Source of the DNA: Deinandra increscens subsp. villosa
Taxonomy: Eukaryota > Streptophyta > Magnoliopsida > Asterales > Asteraceae
Reading direction: 5' to 3'
Assembly (NCBI GenBank): GCA_039602395.1
Contig: JBCNJP010000006.1
Location: forward strand, 61,440,429-61,504,428
Length of the DNA stretch: 64,000 bases
The notes under the pieces were generated by a model. It was given only the letters and a program-made list of their open reading frames with translations, was not told where the DNA came from and ran no database searches. Positions 29,595 to 39,525 of the stretch are shown one piece after another. Position numbers and translations under genes: made by a program. Every line of letters starts with the position of its first letter. Position 1 is the stretch's first letter.

Positions 29595-32525
29595 TTAATC
29601 TTTCAAGGGCTTCAGTCCCATTCCCATGCACGACTTCTGAACTACCTCTCTACTTAGGCCTTTTGTCAGCGGATCCGCAATATTATCCTTTGACTTCACA
29701 TAGTCAACAGTGATAATTCCAGTAGAGATTAGTTGTCGTATCGTATTATGTCTACGTCTTATATGTATGTTCTTACCATTATACATTGTGCTATGAGCTC
29801 TGCCAATTGCCGATTCGCTATCACAATGTATACATATGGCCGTTGTCGGCTTAGGCCATCTTGGTATATCCTCCAAAAACTGACGTAGCCATTCTTCCTC
29901 TTCACCAGCTTTATCTAAAGCGATGAATTCTGCTTCCATCGTGGATCTAGCAATAACCGTTTGTTTCGACGATTTCCACGATATGGCTGCACCTCCAAGT
30001 GTGAATACATATCGACTCGTTGCTCTGGAATCCTTCGTACCCGATATCCAGTTTGCATCACAGTGTCCTTCAATCACTGCAGGATATCTGGTGAAGTGCA
30101 GCGCGTAATCCCTTGTGTACCTTAGGTACCTAAGTAACCTAGTCACACATCTCCAATGAGTTGAACTTGGATTACTCGTGTACCTACTTAGCTTGCTTAC
30201 AACATATGCTAAGTCTGGTCTGGTACAACTCATCAAATACATCAAACTGCCAATAATTCTTGAATACTCTAATTGGTTAACAGGTTGTCCTCTGTTCTTA
30301 GCTAGATGTTGACTTGTGTCAATGGGAGTTCTAGCTACATTAGAGTCATTTGCATTGAACTTTTCAAGAATTTTATCCACATAGTGGGTTTGTCCTAAAG
30401 CAAGTCCACTTTGGGTTCGTGTGATTTTAACTCCCAAAATCACATTTTCTAAACCCATGTCTTTCATATCAAATCTTGCTTTCAAGATGTTCTTTGTTGA
30501 TTTTATCATTTTGTCATTACTTCCAGCAATGAGCATGTCATCAACGTATAGACACAAGATGACATAACCATCTGGTGTGTCTTTCACATACACACACTTA
30601 TCACATTCATTGATCTTGAAACCAGAATCACGCATGACATGATCAAACTTTTCATGCCATTGTTTTGGTGCTTGCTTTAGTCCATACAAGGATTTGACCA
30701 TTTTACACACTTTCTTTTCTTGTCCAGAGGCTCTAAAGCCCTCTGGTTGTTCCATGTAAATCTCTTCCTCTAGATTTCCATTTAAGAAAGCGGTTTTCAC
30801 ATCCATTTGGTGAACTTCCAAATTTCTAATGGCTGCAATGGCAAGTACCAACCTTATGGAGGTTATTCGAGTTACTGGTGAATACGTGTCAAAGTAATCT
30901 AGACCTTCCTTTTGTTTGTATCCTTTGACCACCAGTCTTGCCTTGTACTTTTCTATGGAGCCATCAGGCTTCATCTTCCTCTTGAAGATCCAACGATGAC
31001 CTAGTGGTTTGCATCCCGGAGGAAGATCCACTAGTTCCCATGTATGGTTTTGTAAAATAGAATCTATTTCACTTTTGATGGCCTCCATCCATTGAGGTCC
31101 TTCTGAGGAAGTTAACGCTTCATGGTATGTTTTGGGCTCACTTTCTACCATGTACGTGTAGAAATCAGGACCAAAAGACTTTTCAGTTCTAGCCCTCTTG
31201 CTTCGCCTAGGCTCAACATCTTCTTCCTCAGATTGCTCTTGTTCTTCTGGAGCATGTTCTGGTTCTTCCGGAACACGTTCTAGTTCTTCCGGAATACGTT
31301 CTAGTTCTCCCGGAACACGTTCTAGTTCTTCCGGAACTAGATCATCATGAATTGTATTTCCATATTCTTTTGTAATGCATGGAAATATATTTTCAAAGAA
31401 TGAGGCATTCTTTGATTCCATTATCGTTCCTTTGCGAATATCGGGAATCTTGGATTCATGCACAAGGAAGCGATACGCGCTACTGTGATCTGGATATCCA
31501 ATGAATATACAGTCAACAGTTTTGGGTCCTATCTTTTGAGCCTTAGGTAGTGGAGCAACCACCTTGGCTAGGCACCCCCACACTTTGAGGTATTCGTAGG
31601 ACGGTTTTCTTTTCCACCATAACTCGTATGGGGTTTCATCTCTTTTCTTATGGGGTATCCTATTCAAAAGATAGTTTGCCGAAAGGATAGCATCCCCCCA
31701 CAAGTTTTGGTTTACACCAGAACTCACTAGCATGGCACTCACCATTTCTTTCAAGGTTCGATTTTTCCGTTCAGCAATCCCATTTGATTGGGGTGAATAT
31801 GGTGCAGTGAACTCATGCCTGATTCCGTTTTGCAAACAGAATTCAACAAATGGTGAGACATACTCACCACCTCTATCACTTCGTACAACCTTGATCTTCC
31901 TTTCAAGTTGATTCTCAACTTCATTTTTATATGCAATGAAAGCTTCAATTGCCTCGTCTTTACTTTTAAGCAAGTAAACGTAACAATACTTCGTGCAATC
32001 ATCGATAAACGTGATGAAGTATTTAAATCCATTTCTAGTTGGAATGGATTTCAAATCACACACATCTGTGTGGATCATACCCAAAGGTTCAGTGTTTCGT
32101 TCAACCGGTTTGAATGATGATCTAGTTAATTTTGCTTCAACACACGTTTCACATTTATAGTTTGAGTCAATATCAAAAGTTGGTATGCAATTCAATTTAA
32201 TCAAACGACGAATGGAATTAAAGTTAACGTGACCAAGTCTACCATGCCACACATTAGAAGACTCAAGCAAATAAGCAGAACTGGTACCAGTCTTATTCAT
32301 AGCATTGTTAACGACCATTACATTTAGTTTGAACATACCATTGAGGGCATAGCCCTTTCCAACATACACACTATTCTTGGTCAACACGACCTTATCTGAC
32401 TCAAACACCATTTTGAAACCAAACTTATTCAACAACCACCCAGACACAAGATTCTTACGAATCTCAGGAACATACAACACATTAGTCAAGGTAAGCTCCT
32501 TTCCTGATGTCATTTTCAGGATCAC
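29595..32525 (-). CDS. Copia pol: integrase, reverse transcriptase, RNase H
   Basis: 976 codons open on the minus strand. In order: the rest of the protease region, a GAG-pre-integrase motif (VWHGRLGHVNFNSIRRL, CETCVEAKLTRSSF), the integrase core with Asp in IHTDVCD, Asp in VVRSDRGGEY and Glu in NGIAERKNRTL, an acidic linker with six repeats of the ELERVPEE type, the RT (HQMDVKTAFLNGNLEEEIYM, catalytic YVDDM) and RNase H (CDANWISGTKDSRATS, ARSTMEAEFIAL). All catalytic motifs are intact. The frame is displaced from gag by what looks like a 5-base insertion near 32540, so a single gag-pol product is not made by ordinary translation. Confidence 0.93.
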   Translation of the reverse strand: MILKMTSGKELTLTNVLYVPEIRKNLVSGWLLNKFGFKMVFESDKVVLTKNSVYVGKGYALNGMFKLNVMVVNNAMNKTGTSSAYLLESSNVWHGRLGHVNFNSIRRLIKLNCIPTFDIDSNYKCETCVEAKLTRSSFKPVERNTEPLGMIHTDVCDLKSIPTRNGFKYFITFIDDCTKYCYVYLLKSKDEAIEAFIAYKNEVENQLERKIKVVRSDRGGEYVSPFVEFCLQNGIRHEFTAPYSPQSNGIAERKNRTLKEMVSAMLVSSGVNQNLWGDAILSANYLLNRIPHKKRDETPYELWWKRKPSYEYLKVWGCLAKVVAPLPKAQKIGPKTVDCIFIGYPDHSSAYRFLVHESKIPDIRKGTIMESKNASFFENIFPCITKEYGNTIHDDLVPEELERVPGELERIPEELERVPEEPEHAPEEQEQSEEEDVEPRRSKRARTEKSFGPDFYTYMVESEPKTYHEALTSSEGPQWMEAIKSEIDSILQNHTWELVDLPPGCKPLGHRWIFKRKMKPDGSIEKYKARLVVKGYKQKEGLDYFDTYSPVTRITSIRLVLAIAAIRNLEVHQMDVKTAFLNGNLEEEIYMEQPEGFRASGQEKKVCKMVKSLYGLKQAPKQWHEKFDHVMRDSGFKINECDKCVYVKDTPDGYVILCLYVDDMLIAGSNDKMIKSTKNILKARFDMKDMGLENVILGVKITRTQSGLALGQTHYVDKILEKFNANDSNVARTPIDTSQHLAKNRGQPVNQLEYSRIIGSLMYLMSCTRPDLAYVVSKLSRYTSNPSSTHWRCVTRLLRYLRYTRDYALHFTRYPAVIEGHCDANWISGTKDSRATSRYVFTLGGAAISWKSSKQTVIARSTMEAEFIALDKAGEEEEWLRQFLEDIPRWPKPTTAICIHCDSESAIGRAHSTMYNGKNIHIRRRHNTIRQLISTGIITVDYVKSKDNIADPLTKGLSREVVQKSCMGMGLKPLKD

Positions 32526-33694
32526 ATTTCCTTCACCTTTGACTTCACAGTGGCAGAGTTACCCATGAAGAGCTTCTCTCCATTAGTAACCTCCTTGAAG
32601 GTGTTGAACAAGTTCTTGTCAGCACACACATGGCGGGTGGCTCCGGTGTCAACCCACCATTCCTTGGTATTCGAACCAACCAAGTTAACCTCAGAGATCA
32701 TCATTGTGAGGTCAGAAATCATGGCAATAAGATTCTCATAATCATCAACCATATTGGCTTGACGAGAGACATCTTTCTTTGGTTGTCTACATTCATTTGC
32801 CCGATGACCTGGCTTGTCACAGTTGTAACATTTGCCATCAAATTTCTTCTTTGCAACCCCACCTTTGGGTTTAAGATTAAACCCTTTTCCTTTGTTCTTC
32901 TTCTCAGCCTGTCCTCTATTTTTGTTACCTTTGGAGGATTGGCCATATTCAACAATATTGGCCTTTGCTTGCTCGGGGACATCACTCTTCTTTTGAGCAA
33001 GTTTGTTGTCTTCTTCAATACGAAGACGAACCACAATATCTTCAACAGTCATTTCCTTTCTCTTATGTTTGAGATAATTCTTGAAATCAACCCAGCTTGG
33101 TGGCAATTTCTCGATCATGGCAGCAACTTGAAATGTCTCACTAAGTGACATTCCCTCCGCATGAATATCATGAAGAATGATTTGCAATTCTTGGATTTGG
33201 CTCATAACAGTTTTTGAGTGAATCATTTTAAAATCCAAGAATTTGGCCACCACAAATTTCTTTGTGCCTGCATCTTCGGTTTTGTATTTCCGTTCCAAAG
33301 ATTCCCATAGTTCCTTGGCCGTGTTTACTTTACAATACACATTGTAAAGTGAGTCCGCCAAACCATTGAGCACATAGTTCCTGCACAAGAACTCAGAATG
33401 CTTCCAAGCTTGAACCGCGCTCACAGATTGAGCATCCATTTCCCCTTCAGACACTTGGGGAGCGATTTCAGTCAAGAACCTCGCAAGGTTCAACGTTGTC
33501 AAATAAAACAGCATCTTCTGCTGCCAACGTTTGAAGTTCAGACCGTTGAACTTTTCGGGTTTCTCAGCGTGGCTTGCAACCGCGTTAGGCAACGGTTCGA
33601 CCATCACTGTGGTAACAGCAACGGAAGAGGTGAACACAGCAGAGACACCAGAGGTCGGTACACCAGAAGTCGGTAAAGGCTGGAATGAGTCCAT
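32522..33694 (-). CDS. Copia gag with protease start, 390 residues
   Basis: Starts at ATG 33694, just inside the 5' LTR (72 bp). The gag domain (FNGLNFKRWQQKMLFYL to WVDFKNYLKHKRKEM) is followed by a lysine-rich stretch, one CCHC knuckle CYNCDKPGHRANEC and the protease motif WWVDTGATRHVCADK. It then runs out of frame into KSKVKEM and a stop that overlaps pol by 4 nt. The overlap arises from the frameshift and is not a known translation signal of this family. Product role: capsid of the cytoplasmic particle. Confidence 0.92.
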   Translation of the reverse strand: MDSFQPLPTSGVPTSGVSAVFTSSVAVTTVMVEPLPNAVASHAEKPEKFNGLNFKRWQQKMLFYLTTLNLARFLTEIAPQVSEGEMDAQSVSAVQAWKHSEFLCRNYVLNGLADSLYNVYCKVNTAKELWESLERKYKTEDAGTKKFVVAKFLDFKMIHSKTVMSQIQELQIILHDIHAEGMSLSETFQVAAMIEKLPPSWVDFKNYLKHKRKEMTVEDIVVRLRIEEDNKLAQKKSDVPEQAKANIVEYGQSSKGNKNRGQAEKKNKGKGFNLKPKGGVAKKKFDGKCYNCDKPGHRANECRQPKKDVSRQANMVDDYENLIAMISDLTMMISEVNLVGSNTKEWWVDTGATRHVCADKNLFNTFKEVTNGEKLFMGNSATVKSKVKEM

Positions 33695-33765
33695 TCTGAA
33701 ACGAGACCCACAAGAGAACAGTCAGAAAAATTCGTACACAGAGTGTACACCAATCTGTTTAAGTT

Positions 33766-34611
33766 TGTTGGAAATTCAGTAACGATTCAAGTGATCGTTT
33801 AATTACAATACAGAAACAATAATGAACAAAGGAAAAACGAACAGCAGCAAAGGAGATAGAATAGAAAACGAAAACCCCACAGAAATATGATCACGAACAG
33901 CAGCAAACTATGTTCCTGCAAAACAGAAAACCACAGAAGGAAAAACGAGAGGAACCGGGCTTGTGTTTGACACAATTCCCTTAAACAGATTCGACGTCTG
34001 TTCCCACGGTACACCGGTTTAAAACTGTGTGTACAGCCGGACAGGATACTTGCCTGAAACGAGACCGGAACGGAGGAGCGGTAGAGATCAGAGCAGCAGC
34101 AACAGCAGGACCAAATGTGTGTATTTGCGTGTGTCTATTTCTGCCCCACACTCGTGTATTTATACACGCAAACGGAGCATACGAAAGGATCATCATTAAC
34201 TAGTAGTGAATGATCAAATTATGTTCATTAACCAGTAATGAATGATCAGGTTTGGAATGCAAAAGGTTGGTTCAATGAACCAAAAATCTGTTCTAGAAAG
34301 GTCTCGAAAAATAGCAAAAACTGGTCATTACATGACCCCCGTTTCGGAGCTGCATTCGTGTCCGCAGGTCGCGCGGGCACGGTTTCTGAATTTCAACCCG
34401 AATCACCATTTTTCGCACCCCCCCCCCCTGCGCGAGGATATGAGCCAGAGTAAAACATGACACAAGATATATCAAAGGCTTTGAAGTTTATCCTTATAAA
34501 CCAATTCACCTTTTGTTCCCACACCAATGTGGGATAGCTCACATCACATTTTCCAAACTTGAACAAAATTTCTTTTGAGATAAACATCTCATTCACACAC
34601 ATTTTCCAACA
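33766..34611 (-). repeat. 5' LTR of the young copia
   Basis: 846 bp, nearly identical to 28164-29009. Transcription should start in this copy on the minus strand; a TATTTATACACG stretch near 34155-34166 (TATAAATA on the minus strand) is a candidate TATA box. Confidence 0.92.
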
Positions 34612-34616
34612 GTTAG

Positions 34617-35090
34617 ATAGTTACGTGGTGATATGAAGGGTACATGTTCACAAGAGGACTCCTTAATGTTGAGGATAAAGATGTATTTGGATGACTTATA
34701 CGGGGAAGTAGATGAAGCCACATAACGCAGCATTGACAATTCTGTTTTAACGCTTGAAGTTGATAAGTATGGAAAGTTGGTAGTCTATAGAGCTGATGGG
34801 TCATTCACAAGACATAGTACAGTTCTAGATCCAGAATAGAGCCAGGCTGAAAAAGACCAAATCCATTAAATAATGACAACTAACATGCTTCATGTGGTTA
34901 AGAGAAAAAAGGTGACCAACTAGAATTATAAGAAAGAAACAGACATGTATCACATTTTCACCAGTGAACATGGCGAGACAATTAGAAGCTTAGAAGATGC
35001 TCTAAATGGGCTTTCTGAAGATGAGATACGAGATATTGTCAGGATTGGTGATACTGAGAGCTAGCAGAATAGTGACACGGACCTATCATG
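34617..35090 (+). pseudogene. Unrecognised coding region, continuation after the copia
   Basis: Continues the region cut at 28163. Pieces such as EVDKYGKLVVYRADGSFTRH and TDMYHIFTSEHGETIRSLED are readable, but stops interrupt (34722, 34838, 34922). The last piece resembles the YLFTTSSDEVLKFTAKEA segment before the insertion, so the original protein had an internal repeat. Confidence 0.4.
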
Positions 35091-35264
35091 AAAGTCTCCC
35101 ATTTCATAAGGCCAAATTTCGGTTACAAGCTATTGAAGAGGAGAACAAGATGGGAACCGGATGAACTTGGCTGGAAGAAGAGTTGATCCCTGTATTTGTG
35201 TACAATTGCATAAGTTGTTCCAATTTGTATGTTAACATAAGTTGTTACAGTTTTATTCATACAC
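35091..35264. other. Spacer
   Basis: AT-rich with no recognisable gene. A short piece near 35150 (GAACCGGATGAACT...GGAAGAAGAG) is related to the following tandem repeat. Confidence 0.3.
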
Positions 35265-35890
35265 TTTTCATCTATAATAACATACACATTTTCAATGAAT
35301 CATAGCAGACCTCCATTTCACTCATAACTGTGATCTTACATGAAGTATATATTCATATGCTATGTTAGTATATGTTGGCATTTTAATATGGTGGGATGAG
35401 ATGATTTATAAACAGGATAAATTTTACTTCTTCTAGTAAATTGGAAGAAGACAAAACCGGATGAACTACAATTCCTATGGAAGAAGAGTTCATGAGGATT
35501 GAGAGAAGATGAACTAGAGTTCTTCAGGATGAACCAGATAAACTAGAGTTCTAAAGTTCTTCGGGATGGTTAACCAGTTTTCATCTATAATAACATACAC
35601 ATTTTCAATGGATCATAGCAGACCTCCATTTTACTCATAACTGTGATCTTACATGAAGTATATATTCATATGTTATGTTAGTATATGTTGGCATTTTGAT
35701 ATGGTGGGATGAGATGATTTATAAACAGGATAAGTTTTACTTCTAAATTGGAAGAAGAACAAAAACCGGATGAACTATACAATTCCTCTGGAAGAAGAGT
35801 TCATGAGTATTGAGAGAAGATGAACTAGAGTTATTCAGGATGAACCGGGTAAAATAGAGTTCTAAAGTTCTTCAGGATGGTTAACCAGTT
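35265..35890. repeat. 313-bp tandem duplication
   Basis: 35265-35577 and 35578-35890 are two direct copies starting TTTTCATCTATAATAACA, with about a dozen small differences including a 6-base deletion in the second. Diverged pieces of the same unit occur at about 37220-37345 and 37405-37490. No open frame is conserved between copies. Confidence 0.85.
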
Positions 35891-36039
35891 CACAATAAAA
35901 AAAATCACATCAGTTCACAATAAAATCTATTTGCAACAATCAAATTTAGAATAAAATCAACTTTAATGATTGAGATAAAATCTATCTATATAATTAATGG
36001 GGTTAACCAAAATAAAACAGGAGGAAGAGTTAACAAAAA

Positions 36040-36041
<2 letters not shown>

Positions 36042-36087
<46 letters not shown>

Positions 36088-36107
36088 TCTATATATATAG
36101 ATCTATA
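36042..36107. repeat. (AT)n microsatellite with a 26-bp palindrome
   Basis: About 21 AT units followed by AGATCTATATATATAGATCT at 36085-36104; including flanking bases the perfect palindrome is 36082-36107. It could form a cruciform, and the array is expected to be length-variable. Confidence 0.85.
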
Positions 36108-36152
36108 AACAAAGATTTTCATCAGATCCTATACAAAGATCTATCTAACTAG

Positions 36153-36774
36153 CTAAGACCTAGCATCTGACATATAGTCTTCATCATCAAAGAAGTTGCT
36201 GCTACTGTTGTAATTAGGAAACAACTTTTGACCAGGCGGCAATCTCGGTCCCAATTCAGAGGTGTAGGTGGAATCCCTGTTCCGGATTAAATACACATCC
36301 AGCTCTCTCTCCCCCTCTGGTCCCTGGAGATGAAGTTTCATATCCCCTACAACTTCGTCAGTGATGAAATCAGCGTACTCAAGTCCATTTGTGATGGACA
36401 GAGGTGGGATCCTCCAGTAAATGAGGAAATAACCAATCGATGTGTGGTTTGCGTATTGCACCATTTGATTCAGATCATGACAATCAAATGTGTGAATGTC
36501 GACATAGTCGACATAATCCACCTTTCCCTTCCACACATCTTGGTCGGCGTCATTCCGGTGGAAATCGCCGCAGTGATGGATCTTGAGGGTGAACCTCCGA
36601 CCACTTGTAAAAAACCCAAATGTAGAGTAGAGAGTAAGTAATTAAAAAACATAGAACCCTAAAAATAAAAACCTGCAGCCATTGTTGAGTGAAAATACAC
36701 TTACGGGGAGTCTTGCCGTAGTAGGGCGCTGGTCATTAACAACCCTAATCCTCCATTGTTTACCAAAGGCAGCC
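36153..36774 (-). pseudogene. PB1-like domain protein fragment (MULE-associated type)
   Basis: A minus-strand frame from about 36617 to 36153 encodes FTLKIHHCGDF, KVDYVDYVDIHTFDCHDLNQ, LEYADFITDEVVGDMKLHL and ELDVYLIRNRDSTYT, ending in DEDYMSDARS. Order and wording fit the PB1-like domain found at the N-terminus of many plant MULE transposases. A possible first exon, MAAFGKQWRIRVVNDQRP, lies at 36706-36774 with a GTAAGT donor, but the acceptor that would keep frame is unclear. No transposase core follows, so it is a fragment or a domesticated short gene. Left as pseudogene with moderate doubt. Confidence 0.45.
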
Positions 36775-36879
36775 ATTGATCGATCGAAGTTCTTACTTGA
36801 TGATCAGGAAATACGTTCGTATAGAAGATTTTGGTGGCAAGAAAGTAGAAATTTAAAGGCAGTGAGGCCATGCTACTAG

Positions 36880-37103
36880 CTATGCTGGAAAGAAGTGTAA
36901 AGGTCAGACCACGATAACCGTGTATATTTTTTACCTTTACCTCGCAAATCCTGTTTTTACCGTGTCTATTTATTACCTTTAGCAACGCAATTTTGTTGAT
37001 CAATTATTTTTTATGTGATGGGAGTAATTAAATAAGTTCAGGTTAAAATATAACTAATTAACACTACAATCTCAATGGTTCTTCTTTGTAGTGTGTTCCT
37101 TTC
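36880..37103. other. AT-rich spacer with a small hairpin
   Basis: ACACTACAA (37061-37069) and TTGTAGTGT (37086-37094) form an inverted repeat with a 16-base loop. No gene seen. Confidence 0.35.
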
Positions 37104-37192
37104 TTTTGACTAACCCAGGTTCAAACCTTGTTTTTTGACTGACTCAGGTTCAAGCCTTGTTTTTTGACTGACCCAGGTTCAAGCCTTGTTTG
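37104..37192. repeat. 29-bp minisatellite, three units
   Basis: Three copies of a unit reading TTGACTGACCCAGGTTCAAG plus CCTTGTTT, with one or two changes each. Confidence 0.8.
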
Positions 37193-38330
37193 CCACATTT
37201 TATATTTTTTTTTTGATTTTCGAATAGTGGATGATCACATGATTTATAAACTGGATAGATTTTACTTCTTCAGTAAATTGGAACAAGAACAAAATCGTGT
37301 GAACTAGAATTCCTCAGGACGAAGAGTTCATCTGGATTGAGAGCAAATGAACAGAATCGGATGACATATTTAGACAACTGTTTGACTGCCTTGGCGGATT
37401 GATCAGATGATTTCTAATTAAACAGGATCAATTTTAGTTATTCATTAGAGAAGAAGAAGAATAGAACCGGATGAAGTAGAGTTCTTTAAGACGGTTTATA
37501 ATTAAAAAAAATCTATTTGCAACGGAAAAATTAAGATTCATGTATTTTTCCAGAAGAACATTCATTCCGGATGAATGTTTATAACCTTCCAGAACATTAC
37601 CTTTCGCCACGCATATAATTTCATACCGTGACCATTCGTCATCTACTATTTAGTCACATAACCTAATAACATTGGTCATATGTACTAGCTTTTAGCCACA
37701 TAACTAAGTAAAAACAATGGCTATTACTCACATTTAGCCACGCATAATATATACTTAATAGTTTTGTTTTTTTTTTAATTTACTAAGTAATAAAATCTAC
37801 TCTTCCATCACACCACCTTAATTTAAGCGGGCCATACATTCCTTTTTGGGCACACAAATAAAAAATCATAAAAATTCCATGGCCGTTTGGTGCATTTCGC
37901 CACTCTTTTAAGTGTGACAAATAAGTGCCATATGTTTTTGTAAAACAGTGGCTAAAGCCACTGCACCTGATTGTTGTTGTCACATAAACAAAAAATACGT
38001 GGCTAAAGGGTCCAAAGGCTATATATTTGGCCACGGGTACAAAATACGTGTGGCTGAAACTAGTGTTTCTTACCTTTAGTCACGATTTTGTTAAAACCAT
38101 GGCTAAGCTTTTACGAAAAAACCGTGGCTAAAGCCACTTTTTGACGTAGTGTATATTTTTGTTTTAGCAATGTGTATTAGAAGAAAAACGTGGCTAAAGA
38201 GTTGTTGCAATTAGTCATTTTGTCCCAATAAGTGTGGCTAAAGGGTGACAACGGTCACGTTAAAATAACAAAAGTGTGGCCGTTGGTATTATATAGTCAC
38301 GTATATTTGTGTTTTAACAGGAGCAGTTTT
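37193..38330. repeat. MITE-like DNA with CGTGGCTAAAG repeats
   Basis: Phrases such as CGTGGCTAAAGCCACT occur many times on both strands (for example near 37925, 38010, 38050, 38130, 38190, 38230). GACGTAGTG at about 38148-38156 is the reverse complement of CACTACGTC, a CACTA-like terminus. The left terminus is not clear. Diverged pieces of the 313-bp repeat are at 37220-37490. Non-coding. Confidence 0.4.
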
Positions 38331-39329
38331 TTTTGCTGAAGAACCGGTCTTCGACTTCTATGCACGATTTGCAGCAGTTGAAGAATCGCAAAACACCCCT
38401 CGAACCGCAGAATGTCAGTTACCCGATGACTTTAAACTACTAGGATGATCCAAAAAGATGAATTTAAATGAGCAAGATTTTGCCACGTAAGGTAACTACC
38501 CATCATGGTAAATAGATATATAATAAGATATTTCATGTTCAATGCCAAGAAGTTGAATTCCCCCATCTTATCTCTAAAAAAATGTGAAAAATGTGATATT
38601 TAGAAAATTGTCATTCCACCAAACTATAAAGGTACAGATAGACACGACTTAACTCACCATAAAAGAAAGGCGGACAACAAGCTGCATTTATATTCTACAT
38701 TGTGCTGGCTTTATATACATGTTAATTATTTCAGGATGATTTATATTCTACTTTGTGATGGCTTCGCAATAAACCAAGCTATAAAAAAAGTCAAGATGAA
38801 TGAAAAATCAATACTCGAAAAAGTTAGTTAGTTAAAACAACCAATGTTAAAACATTGATGAAAACTTTAAAATGGAAGTCGTCGGACTCGTCGCACATTA
38901 AGTAGCGTTTGTATGGAAACTAACCCGGAACTTGTGTGTATATAGGTGGATCCATTTTATATTCATATAAACAACATTTAGTTGAATTTCAAGGACCGTG
39001 GAAGGTTCACGTGGCATAATCCATTGACTTTTGACATTGTGTCGTTGACCCGAGTGATTTACACCAGTGTAGGATTGGTTCTGTGGTACATAGTGTTTAA
39101 TATATAGTACATTGGCAGCTTCGCGCAACCTCTCTTTCCTCATCGTGGACGATTAAAAGTCCTTGTTAGGATTCGTAACCACTCACACACAATCACAAGG
39201 AACCACTGTAGAAAGGGAAAAAAACACACGAGATTTATTGTTGTGTCGATGTGACTTACGTCCAAGTACGGATTGCAACCATGGTATAATTTTTGTTGCA
39301 ATCTATCTCACTCGTCGTGAGATTACAAG
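38331..39329. other. Spacer without recognised gene
   Basis: A short open stretch at 38335-38440 (EEPVFDFYARFAAVEE) could be a lost exon but has no start or clear borders. From about 39100 the sequence matches the TAXI 3' flank at 45800-45870 (GCTTCGCGCAACCTCTC). Confidence 0.35.
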
Positions 39330-39449
39330 TACAAGAAGACATATAAATAGAGACTTGATACGATTAGATCGAGGATTGAAATGGGAAACAATTGTTGAAT
39401 TGTGAAAAATGACACCAAAATTAGAATTTAACCAAAGGGTCGTTACATA

Positions 39450-39455
39450 TTTATT
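39450..39455 (-). terminator. Candidate poly(A) signal of the 39526-40824 gene
   Basis: AATAAA on the minus strand, 71 bp past the stop, in the same duplicated 3' flank as in the other copies. Confidence 0.45.
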
Positions 39456-39525
39456 GAAATTGAAATCAAAGATATGTAAATGATTTCTTTATTCGGAAAG
39501 GAAACTGTTAGTAAACAACAATACA

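Larger units (their letters stand above)
28164..34611 (-). mobile_element. Full-length young copia retrotransposon, 6448 bp
   Basis: Two 846-bp LTRs (28164-29009 and 33766-34611) flank gag and pol on the minus strand. The 5-bp target duplication gttag is perfect (28159-28163 and 34612-34616). I see two differences between the LTRs (near 28412/34020 and 28960/34560), about 0.2%, so insertion is recent. The purine tract GTGGGGGAT lies beside the 3' LTR. The usual TGGTATCAGAGC primer site is not next to the 5' LTR. Confidence 0.95.

Noticed and set aside
32522..32525. Four-base stop/start overlap between copia gag and pol as translational coupling
   Set aside because: The family normally has one gag-pol frame; a short insertion near 32540 explains the overlap, and the apparent pol start is a GTG.
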